A stretch of DNA of 57,291 nt from Cyanobacteriota bacterium (GCA_026389365.1 JAPLHZ010000333.1:1-57291), one strand, 5' to 3'; positions 17,713 through 26,140 are shown, numbered from the stretch's first letter. Numbers and translations: made by a program. Notes: generated by a model from the letters alone, not told the origin.

Positions 17713-19329
17713 ATGTCACTCCTCCAAATCAACCATCTCAACCTCGCCTACCCAAACTCCACCGAATGGGTCGTCGAAGACCTTTCCCTCACCCTACAGC
17801 CTGGAGAACGGCTAGGACTGGTGGGCGAATCTGGCAGCGGCAAATCGACGATCGGTAAAGCAGTTCTACAAATGCTACCCAACGGTTCCAGCATTCAAGG
17901 GGAACTCCTGTTTGAAGGCCAAGACATTGCACGACTCACCGGCGATCGGTTACGAAAATTCCGAGGCGAAACCGTCGCCTTAGTCTTCCAAGATCCCATG
18001 ACCCGCCTCAATCCGCTATTGACGATCGGCGATCATTGTATCGAAACCTTACAAGCCCACGAAATTGGCATTACCCGAAAACAAGCCCGCGCCCGTGCCC
18101 ATGAAGTACTAGAAGCCGTCCAAATTCCCGCCGATCGTTGGAATCAATATCCCCATGAATTCAGCGGCGGAATGCGTCAACGGGTCGCTATTGCCCTTGC
18201 CCTAATTCTCAATCCAAAACTGATCATTGCTGACGAACCCACCACCAGTTTAGACGTGACCGTCGCCGCAGAAATTCTCACCGAAATCAAACGACTTTGC
18301 ACCGAACGCAATATGAGTTTGATATTGATTTCCCACGATCTCGCCATGGTCAGCGAAACCTGCGATCGGATAGCCGTCTTATCCAATGGCAAACTAGTTG
18401 AACTGAATACAACCGATGAAATTGTTAATCATCCACAACACGAATATACCCAAGAACTTCTAAATTCCGCCCTATATTTACAAACAGGAAATACAAAGAA
18501 AATAAACCAAATTAAACCAAAAGCACTTCTAACCTTAACCAATCTCAAACAATATTACGATCGTAAAAGCAATCTAATTACAACACTTTTTTCCAAAGAC
18601 GATCGGACCATTCGCGCTGTCGATGGCATCAATCTAACAATCCATACAAATGAAACCCTCGGACTCGTCGGCGAATCTGGCTGCGGCAAATCCACGCTTT
18701 CCAAAACAATTTTGCAACTAATCAAACCCACCAGCGGCACCGTTGAATTTCAAGGCCAAAATCTGGGCCAATTGACCCACAAACGAATGCAACAACAGCG
18801 CCGCGACATTCAAATGATCTTCCAAGATCCCAGCGCCTGCCTCAATCCCCGCATGACCGTGGGCGAAAGCATTGCTGACCCATTGCTAATTCACAACATG
18901 GCCACCGCCATCACCGCCAAACCCCAAGTCGAAGCCCTACTGCACCGAGTCGGACTCGAACCCAAAACCTACCTCGATCGCTACCCCAGCCAACTCTCCG
19001 GCGGACAGCAACAACGGGTTGCGATCGCTCGCGCCCTGATCACTCAGCCAAAACTAATCATCTGCGACGAACCCGTGAGTATGCTTGATGCAACCGTTCG
19101 CACCCAAGTCTTAGACTTAATGCAAGATCTCAAAGAAGAGTTTGAATTAACGTATCTATTCATCACCCATGACTTGTGGGTTGCACGATTCTTCTGCGAT
19201 CGTATTGCGGTCATGTATCACGGTAAAATTATTGAAATTGACCAAGCCTCGGTCATTTTTGACCATCCTCAGCATATTTATACCCAAACCCTACTGGGTG
19301 CCGCTCCAATGATTCATCGATCGGCCTAA
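17713..19329 (+). CDS. Fused dipeptide/oligopeptide ABC transporter ATPase
   Basis: Two complete ABC ATPase domains are joined in one chain, as in YejF or a DppD-DppF fusion. Domain 1 (about residues 1-250) has GESGSGKST, FSGGMRQRVAIA and LIIADEPTTSLD; domain 2 (about 270-538) has GESGCGKST, LSGGQQQRVAIA and LIICDEPVSMLD. The oligopeptide C-terminal extension (HPQHEYTQELLNSAL and HPQHIYTQTLLGAAP) follows each. It energises a peptide or nickel-type importer at the plasma membrane. Permease and binding-protein genes are not in the window, so it is an orphan here. The right neighbour is IS-derived sequence, only 17 nt after the stop. Confidence 0.92.
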   Translation: MSLLQINHLNLAYPNSTEWVVEDLSLTLQPGERLGLVGESGSGKSTIGKAVLQMLPNGSSIQGELLFEGQDIARLTGDRLRKFRGETVALVFQDPMTRLNPLLTIGDHCIETLQAHEIGITRKQARARAHEVLEAVQIPADRWNQYPHEFSGGMRQRVAIALALILNPKLIIADEPTTSLDVTVAAEILTEIKRLCTERNMSLILISHDLAMVSETCDRIAVLSNGKLVELNTTDEIVNHPQHEYTQELLNSALYLQTGNTKKINQIKPKALLTLTNLKQYYDRKSNLITTLFSKDDRTIRAVDGINLTIHTNETLGLVGESGCGKSTLSKTILQLIKPTSGTVEFQGQNLGQLTHKRMQQQRRDIQMIFQDPSACLNPRMTVGESIADPLLIHNMATAITAKPQVEALLHRVGLEPKTYLDRYPSQLSGGQQQRVAIARALITQPKLIICDEPVSMLDATVRTQVLDLMQDLKEEFELTYLFITHDLWVARFFCDRIAVMYHGKIIEIDQASVIFDHPQHIYTQTLLGAAPMIHRSA

Positions 19330-19345
19330 CTTAAGCCATCCAGTT

Positions 19346-19903
19346 TAGGACTTACGCATTGACAGATATCGATTAGCCTGAAACTTAGGTAGGGCAGTCT
19401 TTTTGAGCATTATCTAGGATAAATTGGCGCACGATCGTTTCCGACATTAGAGTAACTGCTATCTCCCGCTGTCCAGCAAGGCTTTAGACCCCAGGCTTTA
19501 ACCTCTGAAACCATCTCTAGAAAATACTCATTTTTAGTCTTACCCTCACGTTTATCATAAATCCGAAAGTTTACAGGATATGACTGATTCGCAATATCTG
19601 TGTGATACAACGTAATTAAATTAATCCCTTTTACCGTTCGCTTATGCTTGCCGGAATAAAAGTTGTAAATTGTTCCCTCAATAAAAATCGATTAATACTA
19701 TCGTGACAGAGCGTTCCCAGAATATGGGCTAGTCGTACACAGCTTATCTATTTCGGCTCCGCGATCAGAAACAGCATATAAATATTGGCATTACATTTCG
19801 CTGTCGAGGGTTTCGATCGTTCGATCACAGCTAAATTTCTATAAATTATCCCATCATTTTAGTCCATCCATAGTCTTGGCGTTATGTCAATGCGTAAGTC
19901 CTA
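19346..19903 (-). mobile_element. 558-bp internally deleted IS (MITE-like)
   Basis: Perfect 19-bp terminal inverted repeats taggacttacgcattgaca and tgtcaatgcgtaagtccta bound the element. The flanks cagtt on the left and cagtt on the right look like a 5-bp target duplication. The inside holds a minus-strand transposase remnant. AGGACTTACGCA-type ends are common among cyanobacterial IS families; I cannot fix the family, and IS701 or IS4-like is my best guess. The element cannot encode a complete transposase and would need one in trans. Confidence 0.75.
19410..19700 (-). pseudogene. Transposase remnant inside deleted IS
   Basis: The minus-strand frame reads TIYNFYSGKHKRTVKGINL, then LYHTDIANQSYPVNFRIYD, KREGKTKNEYFLEMVSEV and WGLKPCWTAGDSSYSNV. 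This is the central part of a DDE transposase in which GDSWYS normally carries a catalytic Asp. The front and the C-terminal catalytic Glu region are missing. The frame ends soon after the Asp motif at the left end of the element, consistent with an internal or 3' deletion. Confidence 0.65.
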
Positions 19904-20036
19904 CAGTTTTCAATCAAATCTTCAATCAAATTTTCAGTACAACAGCCCTTAAAAACTGAATGTCAATGCGTAAGTCCTACAGTTTTCAATCAAATCTTCA
20001 ATCAAATTTTCAGTACAACAGCCCTTAAAAACTGAA
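19885..20036. repeat. Perfect 76-bp tandem duplication at IS right end
   Basis: Units 19885-19960 and 19961-20036 are identical. Each starts with the right terminal repeat of the IS (tgtcaatgcgtaagtccta) and continues with 57 nt of flanking DNA. The duplication thus copied an IS end together with its target flank. Identity of the two copies implies a very recent event or an assembly artefact. Confidence 0.9.
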
Positions 20037-20129
20037 GTACAATTCTCAAACAGCGTTCCCGGAATCAAAACGCCCATCGTCTAAATAGAAACGATCGCGT
20101 CAAATGGTTCAACGTAAACTCAATGCAAT

Positions 20130-20795
20130 ATGGACATGCCCGCAAAAAACGACTACTCCCTCGGAAAATTTCTCACCCACTGCACCGTCATTTTGTGGCT
20201 GGTGTACATTCTCACAAATCTGCGCGCCGGAAATAGCGTTTGGGTGAATACAGAACTCAAAGGCGAAAACGCGCCATTAGCAATGGAAGGCGGCGACCCT
20301 TACATCCGCGCCCTCATGCGTACCATTTCCGCCAGCGAATCCAACGTATCTAACCCCTACAGCATCATCTACGGCGGCAGTCGCACCCAGACCTACGGCC
20401 AACATCCCGATCAATGTATCACCATCAGCGTTGGTACCAACCTGGATAACTGCTCCACCGCCGCCGGACGCTACCAATTCATCACCACTACCTGGCAAGA
20501 GCAAGCTAAAAAATATCATCCCGCAGCCTCAGGACTCTGGCAACATTACAGCTTCGAGCCGCAGTACCAAGATGTCGTCACCTACCGCTGGCTCAGCGAT
20601 CGCAACGCCTGGAACGCCGACCTCAGCAAACTCCTACAATCCGGACAAATCAACACCGTCCTCCAAAAACTCTCCCCCACCTGGACTAGCCTCGGCTACG
20701 GCATCGAAACCAACGACATGAGTAGCAGCCTGCCCCAAATCTACAAAAAAATCCTCCGAGAAGAACTCAAACTCACCTCCACCGCAAACCGATAA
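20130..20795 (+). CDS. Membrane-anchored lambda-lysozyme-like (GH104) enzyme
   Basis: After a short cytosolic start, a hydrophobic segment (FLTHCTVILWLVYILTNL) should act as a signal anchor. The rest resembles glycoside hydrolase family 104 / phage lambda R-type lytic transglycosylase: ALMRTISASESN holds the catalytic Glu, followed by YSIIYGGSRTQTYGQHP, TAAGRYQFITTTWQ and FEPQYQDVVTYRWL. Such enzymes cleave the peptidoglycan glycan strand. No holin or other phage genes are near, so a role in wall remodelling or an old phage capture are both possible. ATG at 20130 gives 221 residues. Confidence 0.82.
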   Translation: MDMPAKNDYSLGKFLTHCTVILWLVYILTNLRAGNSVWVNTELKGENAPLAMEGGDPYIRALMRTISASESNVSNPYSIIYGGSRTQTYGQHPDQCITISVGTNLDNCSTAAGRYQFITTTWQEQAKKYHPAASGLWQHYSFEPQYQDVVTYRWLSDRNAWNADLSKLLQSGQINTVLQKLSPTWTSLGYGIETNDMSSSLPQIYKKILREELKLTSTANR

Positions 20796-20832
20796 ACTAT
20801 TCTCGAAAGATCAAAGCCGTAGCTATAACTCA

Positions 20833-20847
20833 TAGTCATTATGACTA
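20833..20847. promoter_or_regulatory. 7-1-7 palindrome upstream of dps-like gene
   Basis: The sequence tagtcat-t-atgacta is a perfect 7-1-7 inverted repeat 58 nt before the dps-like ATG. The spacing is that of Fur/PerR/Zur boxes, and dps genes are often under PerR or Fur-type control. The bases differ from the usual Fur consensus, so the regulator is uncertain. Confidence 0.45.
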
Positions 20848-20905
20848 CGGGAACGATATGGTAAACTACAGGTAGAAATGAACGATTTAATAAAAGGTAT
20901 CTACC

Positions 20906-21418
20906 ATGGGTAAGAAAAAAGAAGCAGCGCTGTCGATCGCAGCCATGGGAACAGCTATTGATATTGGTCTCGAACCCGAATCACGGGAGGCGATCGCCCA
21001 AGGACTTTCGTGCCTGTTGGCTGACACCTATACGCTGTACCTCAAAACCCACAATTTTCATTGGAACGTCACTGGGCCAATGTTCAATACATTGCATCTA
21101 ATGTTTGAAACGCAATATACCGAACTCGCGTTAGCGGTTGATATTATTGCAGAACGCATTCGTGCCCTAGGCTATCCCGCCCCCGCGACCTACAGCCAAT
21201 ATGCGGAACTCACGTCTATTCCTGAAACCGCTGGTGTGCCTAAAGCGAATGAAATGATTAAGCTTCTGGTCGAAGGTCAAGAGGCCGTCGTTCGCACCGC
21301 CCGATCGCTCCATCCGAAAGCCTCTGAAGCTCACGATGAACCCACCGCCGACTTGCTCACCCAACGCATGAACCTGCATGAGAAGAATGCTTGGATGCTT
21401 AGAAGTCTTTTAGAGTAA
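20906..21418 (+). CDS. Dps-family ferritin-like protein
   Basis: This 170-residue four-helix protein has the Dps ferroxidase signature: [28 protein letters not shown], with [14 protein letters not shown] after it. Dps dodecamers oxidise Fe2+ with peroxide, store iron and protect DNA. The N-terminal extension [10 protein letters not shown] is Lys-rich and could contact DNA. The ATG follows AAAAGG. A 7-1-7 palindrome lies upstream and a strong bidirectional terminator lies downstream. The proximity to prxQ suggests a small oxidative-stress neighbourhood, though the genes are not in one operon. Confidence 0.92.
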   Translation: MGKKKEAALSIAAMGTAIDIGLEPESREAIAQGLSCLLADTYTLYLKTHNFHWNVTGPMFNTLHLMFETQYTELALAVDIIAERIRALGYPAPATYSQYAELTSIPETAGVPKANEMIKLLVEGQEAVVRTARSLHPKASEAHDEPTADLLTQRMNLHEKNAWMLRSLLE

Positions 21419-21455
21419 TGGCTTTCAATTTGAATTGATTATTCTCAATCAAACA

Positions 21456-21492
21456 GAAACCCCGGTGATTTGAATCTAATCAGCGGGGTTTC
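21456..21492. terminator. Bidirectional terminator between dps and psb32
   Basis: The arms gaaaccccg and cggggtttc form a 9-bp G+C-rich stem with T-rich flanks between two converging genes. Confidence 0.75.
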
Positions 21493-21526
21493 TCGATTAA
21501 AGTATCAATCTAATGACTCAGACCAA

Positions 21527-22240
21527 TTACTCACGATTACCAATGTAAAGATAGCCGTAGTAAGTAGCCATCGGAATGACGGTGGATAACACCAACAACA
21601 CAATAACCCAAGTGAATCCGCCGCCTTCTTTAGTTTCTTCACGGCTGGCAAAATTACCTTCGACATTGATATTGTCTTTGACCACAGGCGGACCAGGATC
21701 GGCTTGACCCGAAAGCACTAAGGCTAGTCGATCGGTTGCATCGGTAAAGGCTTGATTGTACTTGTTGCCATATTTCAACGGCACCAGTACAGTTTCTTTG
21801 GCGACGCTTTGGGCAATCGTATCGGGCATGATCGCTTTGGCACCTTCCCCCGTCACGATCGCCGTATTGTCCGTCTGAACATCTATTGTCAGAAGCGTCA
21901 CATTATTTTGATCCTCGGCAGTCGGAAACCAACGAACAAATAAGTCTTGGGTGAATTTTTCGATCGTTACGTCGTAGTCCAACCGACGGACTGTAACGAT
22001 GTAAGTCTCTTGACCATTATCAGTCTCGATTTTACGAAACGTCGAATTGATGGTTCCTTCAGTGGCGCGGCTCAGGACTTCGGCCTGGTCTACGACGTGG
22101 GCATTTTCTTCAAAGTCAGGAACATCGTAAATATTCGTGGCGTTCGCGGGCAGACAGATCTGTAACAACAGAACGGCTAGGACTGCGATCGCGCCGATTT
22201 GGGCTTGAAGTCGCTTGAGAGTGGGTGGGATTTGAATCAT
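21527..22240 (-). CDS. psb32: Psb32-like TPM-domain protein
   Basis: I start at the ATG at 22240, giving 237 residues with a signal peptide (GAIAVLAVLLLQICLPANA). The longer ORF to 22426 overlaps the divergent prxQ gene. The mature N terminus NIYDVPDFEENAHVVDQAEVLS opens a TPM domain (residues about 40-180, with NVTLLTIDVQTDNTAIVTGEGAK). A C-terminal membrane helix (FTWVIVLLVLSTVIPMATYYGYLYIG) anchors it. Psb32 is a thylakoid-lumen protein that protects and helps repair photosystem II. The layout fits that family; I cannot exclude another TPM paralogue. Confidence 0.85.
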   Translation of the reverse strand: MIQIPPTLKRLQAQIGAIAVLAVLLLQICLPANATNIYDVPDFEENAHVVDQAEVLSRATEGTINSTFRKIETDNGQETYIVTVRRLDYDVTIEKFTQDLFVRWFPTAEDQNNVTLLTIDVQTDNTAIVTGEGAKAIMPDTIAQSVAKETVLVPLKYGNKYNQAFTDATDRLALVLSGQADPGPPVVKDNINVEGNFASREETKEGGGFTWVIVLLVLSTVIPMATYYGYLYIGNRE

Positions 22241-22376
22241 GGGGAGTATTAATAATTGCAATGACTGATTCTCTCCCCAGAATACAGGATTGTCCGAGCC
22301 TGGGATCGGCGAAGGGGATTCTGTGGGGACGGTATAATCAGGGAGAAAACCTTTTCCCGTTGAGTACGAATTTTTT

Positions 22377-22820
22377 ATGGCTTTATCCATTGGTGCAGTA
22401 GCTCCTGATTTCATCGTGAAAGACACTCAGGGCAATACCGTCAAACTTGCAGACTACGCCGGAAAAACGGTTGTGCTGTATTTTTATCCCAAAGACGATA
22501 CGCCAGGTTGCACAAAGGAAGCCTGTAGCTTTCGGGACAATTATGCGCAATACACCACCAAAGGCATTACGGTCTTCGGGGTGAGCATGGACGATGAAGC
22601 CTCACACCAAGCATTCACAGCTAAATTCACCTTGCCGTTTCCATTGCTGGCGGATGTGGATGGCGCGATCGTGACGGCTTATGATGTTGCGGGCGATCGG
22701 AATGGGGTGAAGTATGCAAAACGGGTTACCTATGTGATTGAGTCTGGCAAGATTGCTCAGGTGTATGAGACGGTGAATACTGAAACTCACGCATCTGATA
22801 TTTTGGCGGCGATCGGCTAG
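22377..22820 (+). CDS. prxQ: Peroxiredoxin Q / BCP
   Basis: This is a thiol peroxidase that reduces H2O2 and alkyl hydroperoxides with thioredoxin. The signature FYPKDDTPGCTKEACSFRD contains the peroxidatic Cys of TPGC and the resolving Cys five residues later, as in atypical 2-Cys PrxQ. The 147-residue length is complete (ALSIGAVAPDFIVKD at the start, ILAAIG at the end). ATG at 22377. The gene is divergent from psb32. Its 3' end plus terminator has been copied twice further downstream (29398 and 31041), which marks the borders of the cassette array. Confidence 0.95.
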   Translation: MALSIGAVAPDFIVKDTQGNTVKLADYAGKTVVLYFYPKDDTPGCTKEACSFRDNYAQYTTKGITVFGVSMDDEASHQAFTAKFTLPFPLLADVDGAIVTAYDVAGDRNGVKYAKRVTYVIESGKIAQVYETVNTETHASDILAAIG

Positions 22821-23132
22821 TTTCGTAGGGACATGGCTGGCTGAGATATGGCGGCTATGTCCCGAGGCCGATCGGGGGTTGAGGAGAATCGATCGAACTC
22901 TTTCTGTCACTGGGTTTTGGTATTTTGACTGGGTGGAAAGTGGGGCTGATTGGTTGGGCGATCTGAGGGGCGATCGTTACAAAATGCAACAGCAATAATT
23001 TCCTTTTAAGGCTGATTTGGCCGACAGTTTCAATATTTCTACGTATAATGAAAGGAGATTTGGAAACAATTCTGCCTATCACCCCTGATTTTGGTAGATA
23101 GGTGGAAAATTTCCACCTACTAATTGTTAGCC
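22821..23132 (+). repeat. 310-bp repeat A, copy 1 (attI-like end, GTTAG core)
   Basis: The block from just after prxQ to ctactaattgttagcc recurs almost unchanged at 29433-29744, with the same length of 310 nt up to the G of GTTAG and only scattered substitutions. It contains ctacgtataatg, a plausible -10, and a 10-1-10 palindrome (taggtggaaa-a-tttccaccta) just before the core. It ends in ctaattGTTAG, two opposed core sites as in an integron simple site. A cassette gene follows directly. I read it as an attI-like platform, but without integrase this remains inference. Confidence 0.55.
22828..22863 (+). terminator. prxQ terminator hairpin
   Basis: The arms gggacat and atgtccc bound a 22-nt loop with further internal pairing, 7 nt after the prxQ stop. 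Related hairpins follow the prxQ tail copies at 29439 (gggacatggctggctgag) and 31096 (ggggacatagggtgctgtgtccc). Confidence 0.6.
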
Positions 23133-23186
23133 TGCTATCCTTAAAAGTTCTTAATTTAACTTTTCTCCATTAACTATCACTCGAAT

Positions 23187-24884
23187 ATGGCAAAAACTAA
23201 ACTTCTAAGCAATACTGACCCAGAAATTCGTGGTAAGTCAGACATGTTGGTGGTTGTACTACATGGTATTGGGCGAGATTTGAAAGACTGGTGTGAAGCA
23301 GTCAGAGAATATCTACCAGACGCTGATTTGCTTGTTCCGCAATATCACTCAAATATAGTCTCCAATGTTGATCCAAGAAGAGTTGCAGATCAACTTGTGC
23401 AATATATTCATGAGATTGATATAAGTCGCTCAAAGCGCTCAGATGGTGGTGAATATAAAAGTATTATTCTGATTGGATATAGCGGAGGTGGATTAATTAT
23501 CCGTAAGACCTACCTAATAGCTATGGGGTATGGTGATGATGAAAAAATAATCCGCAACTTCAAGCCGTTTCCATGGGTTAAGAAGGTTGAGCGTATCCTT
23601 TTGATGGCTGGTCTTAACCGAGGAATTTCCAATACTAATAAGCCTGAGCATATGAGCTGGCTTTTCTATGCAATTCAAAGATTAGGTTGGGTTGCCCTTC
23701 CACCGCTGGGAATAGGAAAGTTTGTCTCTCATCTGAAACAAGGTTCGCCCTTTGTAGCAAATTTAAGAGTTCAATGGATTCGGCTCAGTCAATCCCCAAA
23801 TGTCCAACTTCCGCCAACCATTCAGCTTCTAGGGGATATCGATGAAGTTGTATCAGAGGCAGACAATATAGACGTGCTTGCAGATGCAGGTTTTAAGTAT
23901 CTCAAAATTCGAGATACGGGACATGCCTCAATTCGCGACTTTAAGAACCCTGCTGTTGGTTCTCATCGAAAGGAAAGATTCCATCACGCACTAACCGCTC
24001 CTATTGAAAGTCTAGATAATGATTCAATTTCCTATGAAGATGAAGTCGGACAAGCCAAAGACCATGTTGTCTTTATTATGCATGGCATTCGAGACATGGG
24101 CTTGTGGACAAGCAGAATCGGTGAAACTGTAGAATCAGTTGCCCACCAACTTGGACAATCTGTAGTTCCCATCAAAGCAGGGTATGGCTATTTCCCAATG
24201 CTAAGGTTTTTGTTTCTGGGGTCACGACAAGTAAACGTTCGCTGGTTCATGGATCGATATACGGAGGTGATCGCCCGCTACCCAAATGCAAAAATCAGTT
24301 TTATTGGGCACAGTAACGGTACCTATCTATTAGCTAGTGCCCTTAAAAGATATCATGCTTGTAAAATGCATCATGTAGCTTTTGCAGGAAGTGTAGTTCC
24401 TAAAAATTATCCTTGGGATAATTTAATCCAACAAGGGCGTGTAAAGGCAATTCGCAATGACATAGCATCGGCAGATTGGGTGGTCGGCATCTTTCCAGGC
24501 TTCTTTGAGTTACTAAAACTCAGCGATATTGGTACTGCTGGACACAATGGTTTTCAAGATGATGCTCCTAAGAATAGCTCTTTTGACAAATATTTTAAAG
24601 GTGATCACAATGCTGCAATTCAGCTCCAAAATCATAATTCATTAGCGCACTTTATTCTATTAGGTGGAAGAGTTGCACCTGAGGAAGGACTGCTCGTAGA
24701 ACAGCAGGAAAGTTCAGTAGTAATGTTTGCTAAACTATGTTGGTTAGTTTGGTTGCTAATTTTTGCAATCCTAGTTTCCCTGGGTTTTCTATTTGCTTGG
24801 CTACTAACTCTTTTGGGTATTCCATTCCCTGCTGCTTGGGTAATTTATGGCGGTTTTGTATTGCTCCTACTTTACACACTGTAA
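23187..24884 (+). CDS. Tandem alpha/beta-hydrolase protein with membrane tail
   Basis: The 565-residue protein contains two alpha/beta-hydrolase units. Unit 1 (about 20-270) begins LVVVLHGIGRDLKDW and has the nucleophile elbow IGYSGGG; unit 2 (about 285-500) begins HVVFIMHGIRDMG and has IGHSNG. Candidate histidines are in RDTGHASIRD and QNHNSLAHFI. Two hydrophobic segments close the chain (CWLVWLLIFAILVSLGFLFAWLL and AAWVIYGGFVLLLLY), so it is membrane bound with the enzyme domains probably cytosolic. Substrate is unknown; lipase or esterase activity fits. It is the first gene after repeat A and is followed by attC-1, which makes it a cassette gene. Confidence 0.75.
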   Translation: MAKTKLLSNTDPEIRGKSDMLVVVLHGIGRDLKDWCEAVREYLPDADLLVPQYHSNIVSNVDPRRVADQLVQYIHEIDISRSKRSDGGEYKSIILIGYSGGGLIIRKTYLIAMGYGDDEKIIRNFKPFPWVKKVERILLMAGLNRGISNTNKPEHMSWLFYAIQRLGWVALPPLGIGKFVSHLKQGSPFVANLRVQWIRLSQSPNVQLPPTIQLLGDIDEVVSEADNIDVLADAGFKYLKIRDTGHASIRDFKNPAVGSHRKERFHHALTAPIESLDNDSISYEDEVGQAKDHVVFIMHGIRDMGLWTSRIGETVESVAHQLGQSVVPIKAGYGYFPMLRFLFLGSRQVNVRWFMDRYTEVIARYPNAKISFIGHSNGTYLLASALKRYHACKMHHVAFAGSVVPKNYPWDNLIQQGRVKAIRNDIASADWVVGIFPGFFELLKLSDIGTAGHNGFQDDAPKNSSFDKYFKGDHNAAIQLQNHNSLAHFILLGGRVAPEEGLLVEQQESSVVMFAKLCWLVWLLIFAILVSLGFLFAWLLTLLGIPFPAAWVIYGGFVLLLLYTL

Positions 24885-24997
24885 TTTAACCCAACCTCAG
24901 GCAGTACTTAACAAGTATTCATTCAAGTTGTCATTTCCAACTATTTGAAGTAATTGCCTTGCAAAGATTTACATGCATTTCAAGCTGTAAGGCTGAA

Positions 24998-25084
24998 GGC
25001 TAACAAGCCCGCTGCACCGGAATAAATTCAACCTGTTGTTTGGATGCAACAATGATCTGCATCCGGTGAGCGGGAACGTTAGAC
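24998..25084 (+). other. attC-1 integron recombination site
   Basis: The 87-bp imperfect palindrome begins ggctaac and ends gttagac. Arms pair as taac-aag-cccgct-G-caccgga with tccggtg-agcggg-aac-gtta; the marked G is unpaired, the extrahelical base typical of attC. The central 35-40 nt are unpaired in this view. Position between two unrelated short genes fits a cassette junction. Confidence 0.8.
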
Positions 25085-25209
25085 CGCTGAACTAAATGTA
25101 GGGGCATAGTTAAGAGACTGTTTTGGGGCTTGATCAAGTAGGCGAAAGCCCATAGCTGATGGGGTTGAATTGTGTAAGTTATGAGATATTTCAAAAGGAG
25201 AATCTTCAA

Positions 25210-25617
25210 ATGGCCATGTCTGAAAAGTTAATAGAATTGGTCAATGTAATGTGGAAACGAATAAAGTCTTTGAGTGCCGAAAAAAATGTTTTGCCTGAAG
25301 CTGCAAGCGAAGCCATAGAGAAAGATTTCATTCTTAAGAATCACCAAGAAATAGTTGAAATCATAGAGTCTAAGATTCATTTGGCAGGTGATTCCGCTAA
25401 CAGTAAAGAATTGATCAATGAGTTACTGAAGTATATCAAGCACGTTGCAGTTTACAAAACAATTCGTTCTATAAAGGAACTTCAGAGATTTAATCCGATT
25501 GACCTAAATGAGCCGTTTCCCGAAAAAATTTTTCCATTAGTTGAAAATAACTTTCGAGAGTTGCAAAACAAATATGAGAAGCTTAAAAAAGTTAAATTTG
25601 GAGAACTTAATGAATGA
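25210..25617 (+). CDS. Cassette hypothetical protein, helical
   Basis: I start at ATG 25210, preceded by AAGGAG at good spacing, giving 135 residues; the longer ORF from 25159 lacks such a site. The protein is charged and helical (KLIELVNVMWKRIKSLSAEKNVLPEAASE and NFRELQNKYEKLKKVKFGEL), without signal peptide or membrane segment. It lies between attC-1 and attC-2 with little spare DNA, as expected of a cassette. I recognise no family; a regulatory or effector-associated helical domain would be a guess. Confidence 0.65.
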   Translation: MAMSEKLIELVNVMWKRIKSLSAEKNVLPEAASEAIEKDFILKNHQEIVEIIESKIHLAGDSANSKELINELLKYIKHVAVYKTIRSIKELQRFNPIDLNEPFPEKIFPLVENNFRELQNKYEKLKKVKFGELNE

Positions 25618-25630
25618 ATTTAATTGCGCT

Positions 25631-25718
25631 GTCTAACCGTTCAAATGCAGCGGACAATCAAAATCCGTTGGTAGCTGAGCTTGAGTTCTACTGCCGCCGC
25701 TGATTTGAGTCGTTAGAA
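25631..25718 (+). other. attC-2 integron recombination site
   Basis: It starts gtctaac (RYYYAAC) and ends gttagaa. The arms taacCGTtcaaat-G-cagcgg and ccgctg-atttga-gtc-gtta pair with one extrahelical G at the same position as in attC-1. Total length is 88 bp, and it starts 14 nt after the stop of the cassette gene. Confidence 0.8.
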
Positions 25719-25811
25719 AGATAGTACGATCGAACTCTCAACCCGCCAGTAAATGCGAGTATCAATTAACTCGATCGAGATTCCGTTATAATTTCAATAT
25801 GACCGATCGCC
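25712..25811 (+). repeat. Repeat B, copy 1 (leader after attC-2)
   Basis: About 100 bp from gttagaaagatagtacgatcg to attccgttataatttcaatatgaccgat recur after attC-4 (29278-29379) and in shorter form after attC-5 (30872-30932). TTATAATTTC is a likely -10 element. The shared leader shows that the three array segments have a common downstream flank. Confidence 0.75.
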
Positions 25812-25826
25812 CTTGAGGAAGCACCG

Positions 25827-26083
25827 ATGAATCTAGCGCGCTCAACATCCACCCTCACAGGACATATCTTGTTGGAAACCCTAGAAGAGGGTTATTCCGC
25901 ATAGATTGCTGAATTTTCTGACTGTCGAGTCATTGCAGAATCCAAAGAAGCAGCGATCGCTGCCATGTTGAAGATTTCTAGTTTCTCCTAAAATAAATGA
26001 GCTGATGCGGTCGCTTCCATAATTCTGGAAGAACTTGAAGATGATCAATGCATAACACAAACGTTAGGCCTATCCTGAAGCGA
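25827..26083 (+). pseudogene. Decayed antitoxin-like gene (stop after 25 codons)
   Basis: It is a near copy of the first part of the gene at 26878: both begin MNLARSTST and contain GHILLETLE-GYS. Here TGG has become TAG at 25902-25904. The similarity ends near 25970 in ccatgttgaagatttctag. A further frame nearby reads ASIILEELEDDQ, the end of another antitoxin-type protein, ending in TGA at 26081-26083. The stretch is thus a composite of two dead antitoxin remnants. Confidence 0.65.
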
Positions 26084-26140
26084 TCGTCCCCTTCCCCAAG
26101 TTATGATTGGATTACTTGAAGTCGCAGCGAGGTCAATCCT

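Noticed and set aside
20130-20795. Lysozyme-like gene as evidence for a prophage
   Set aside because: No holin, capsid, terminase or integrase gene is nearby, so a prophage is not supported.
26063-26069. GTTAGGC, a possible attC right end
   Set aside because: No matching left arm lies within 150 bp upstream, and the bases fall in a readable antitoxin-type frame (I-T-Q-T-L-G-L-S).
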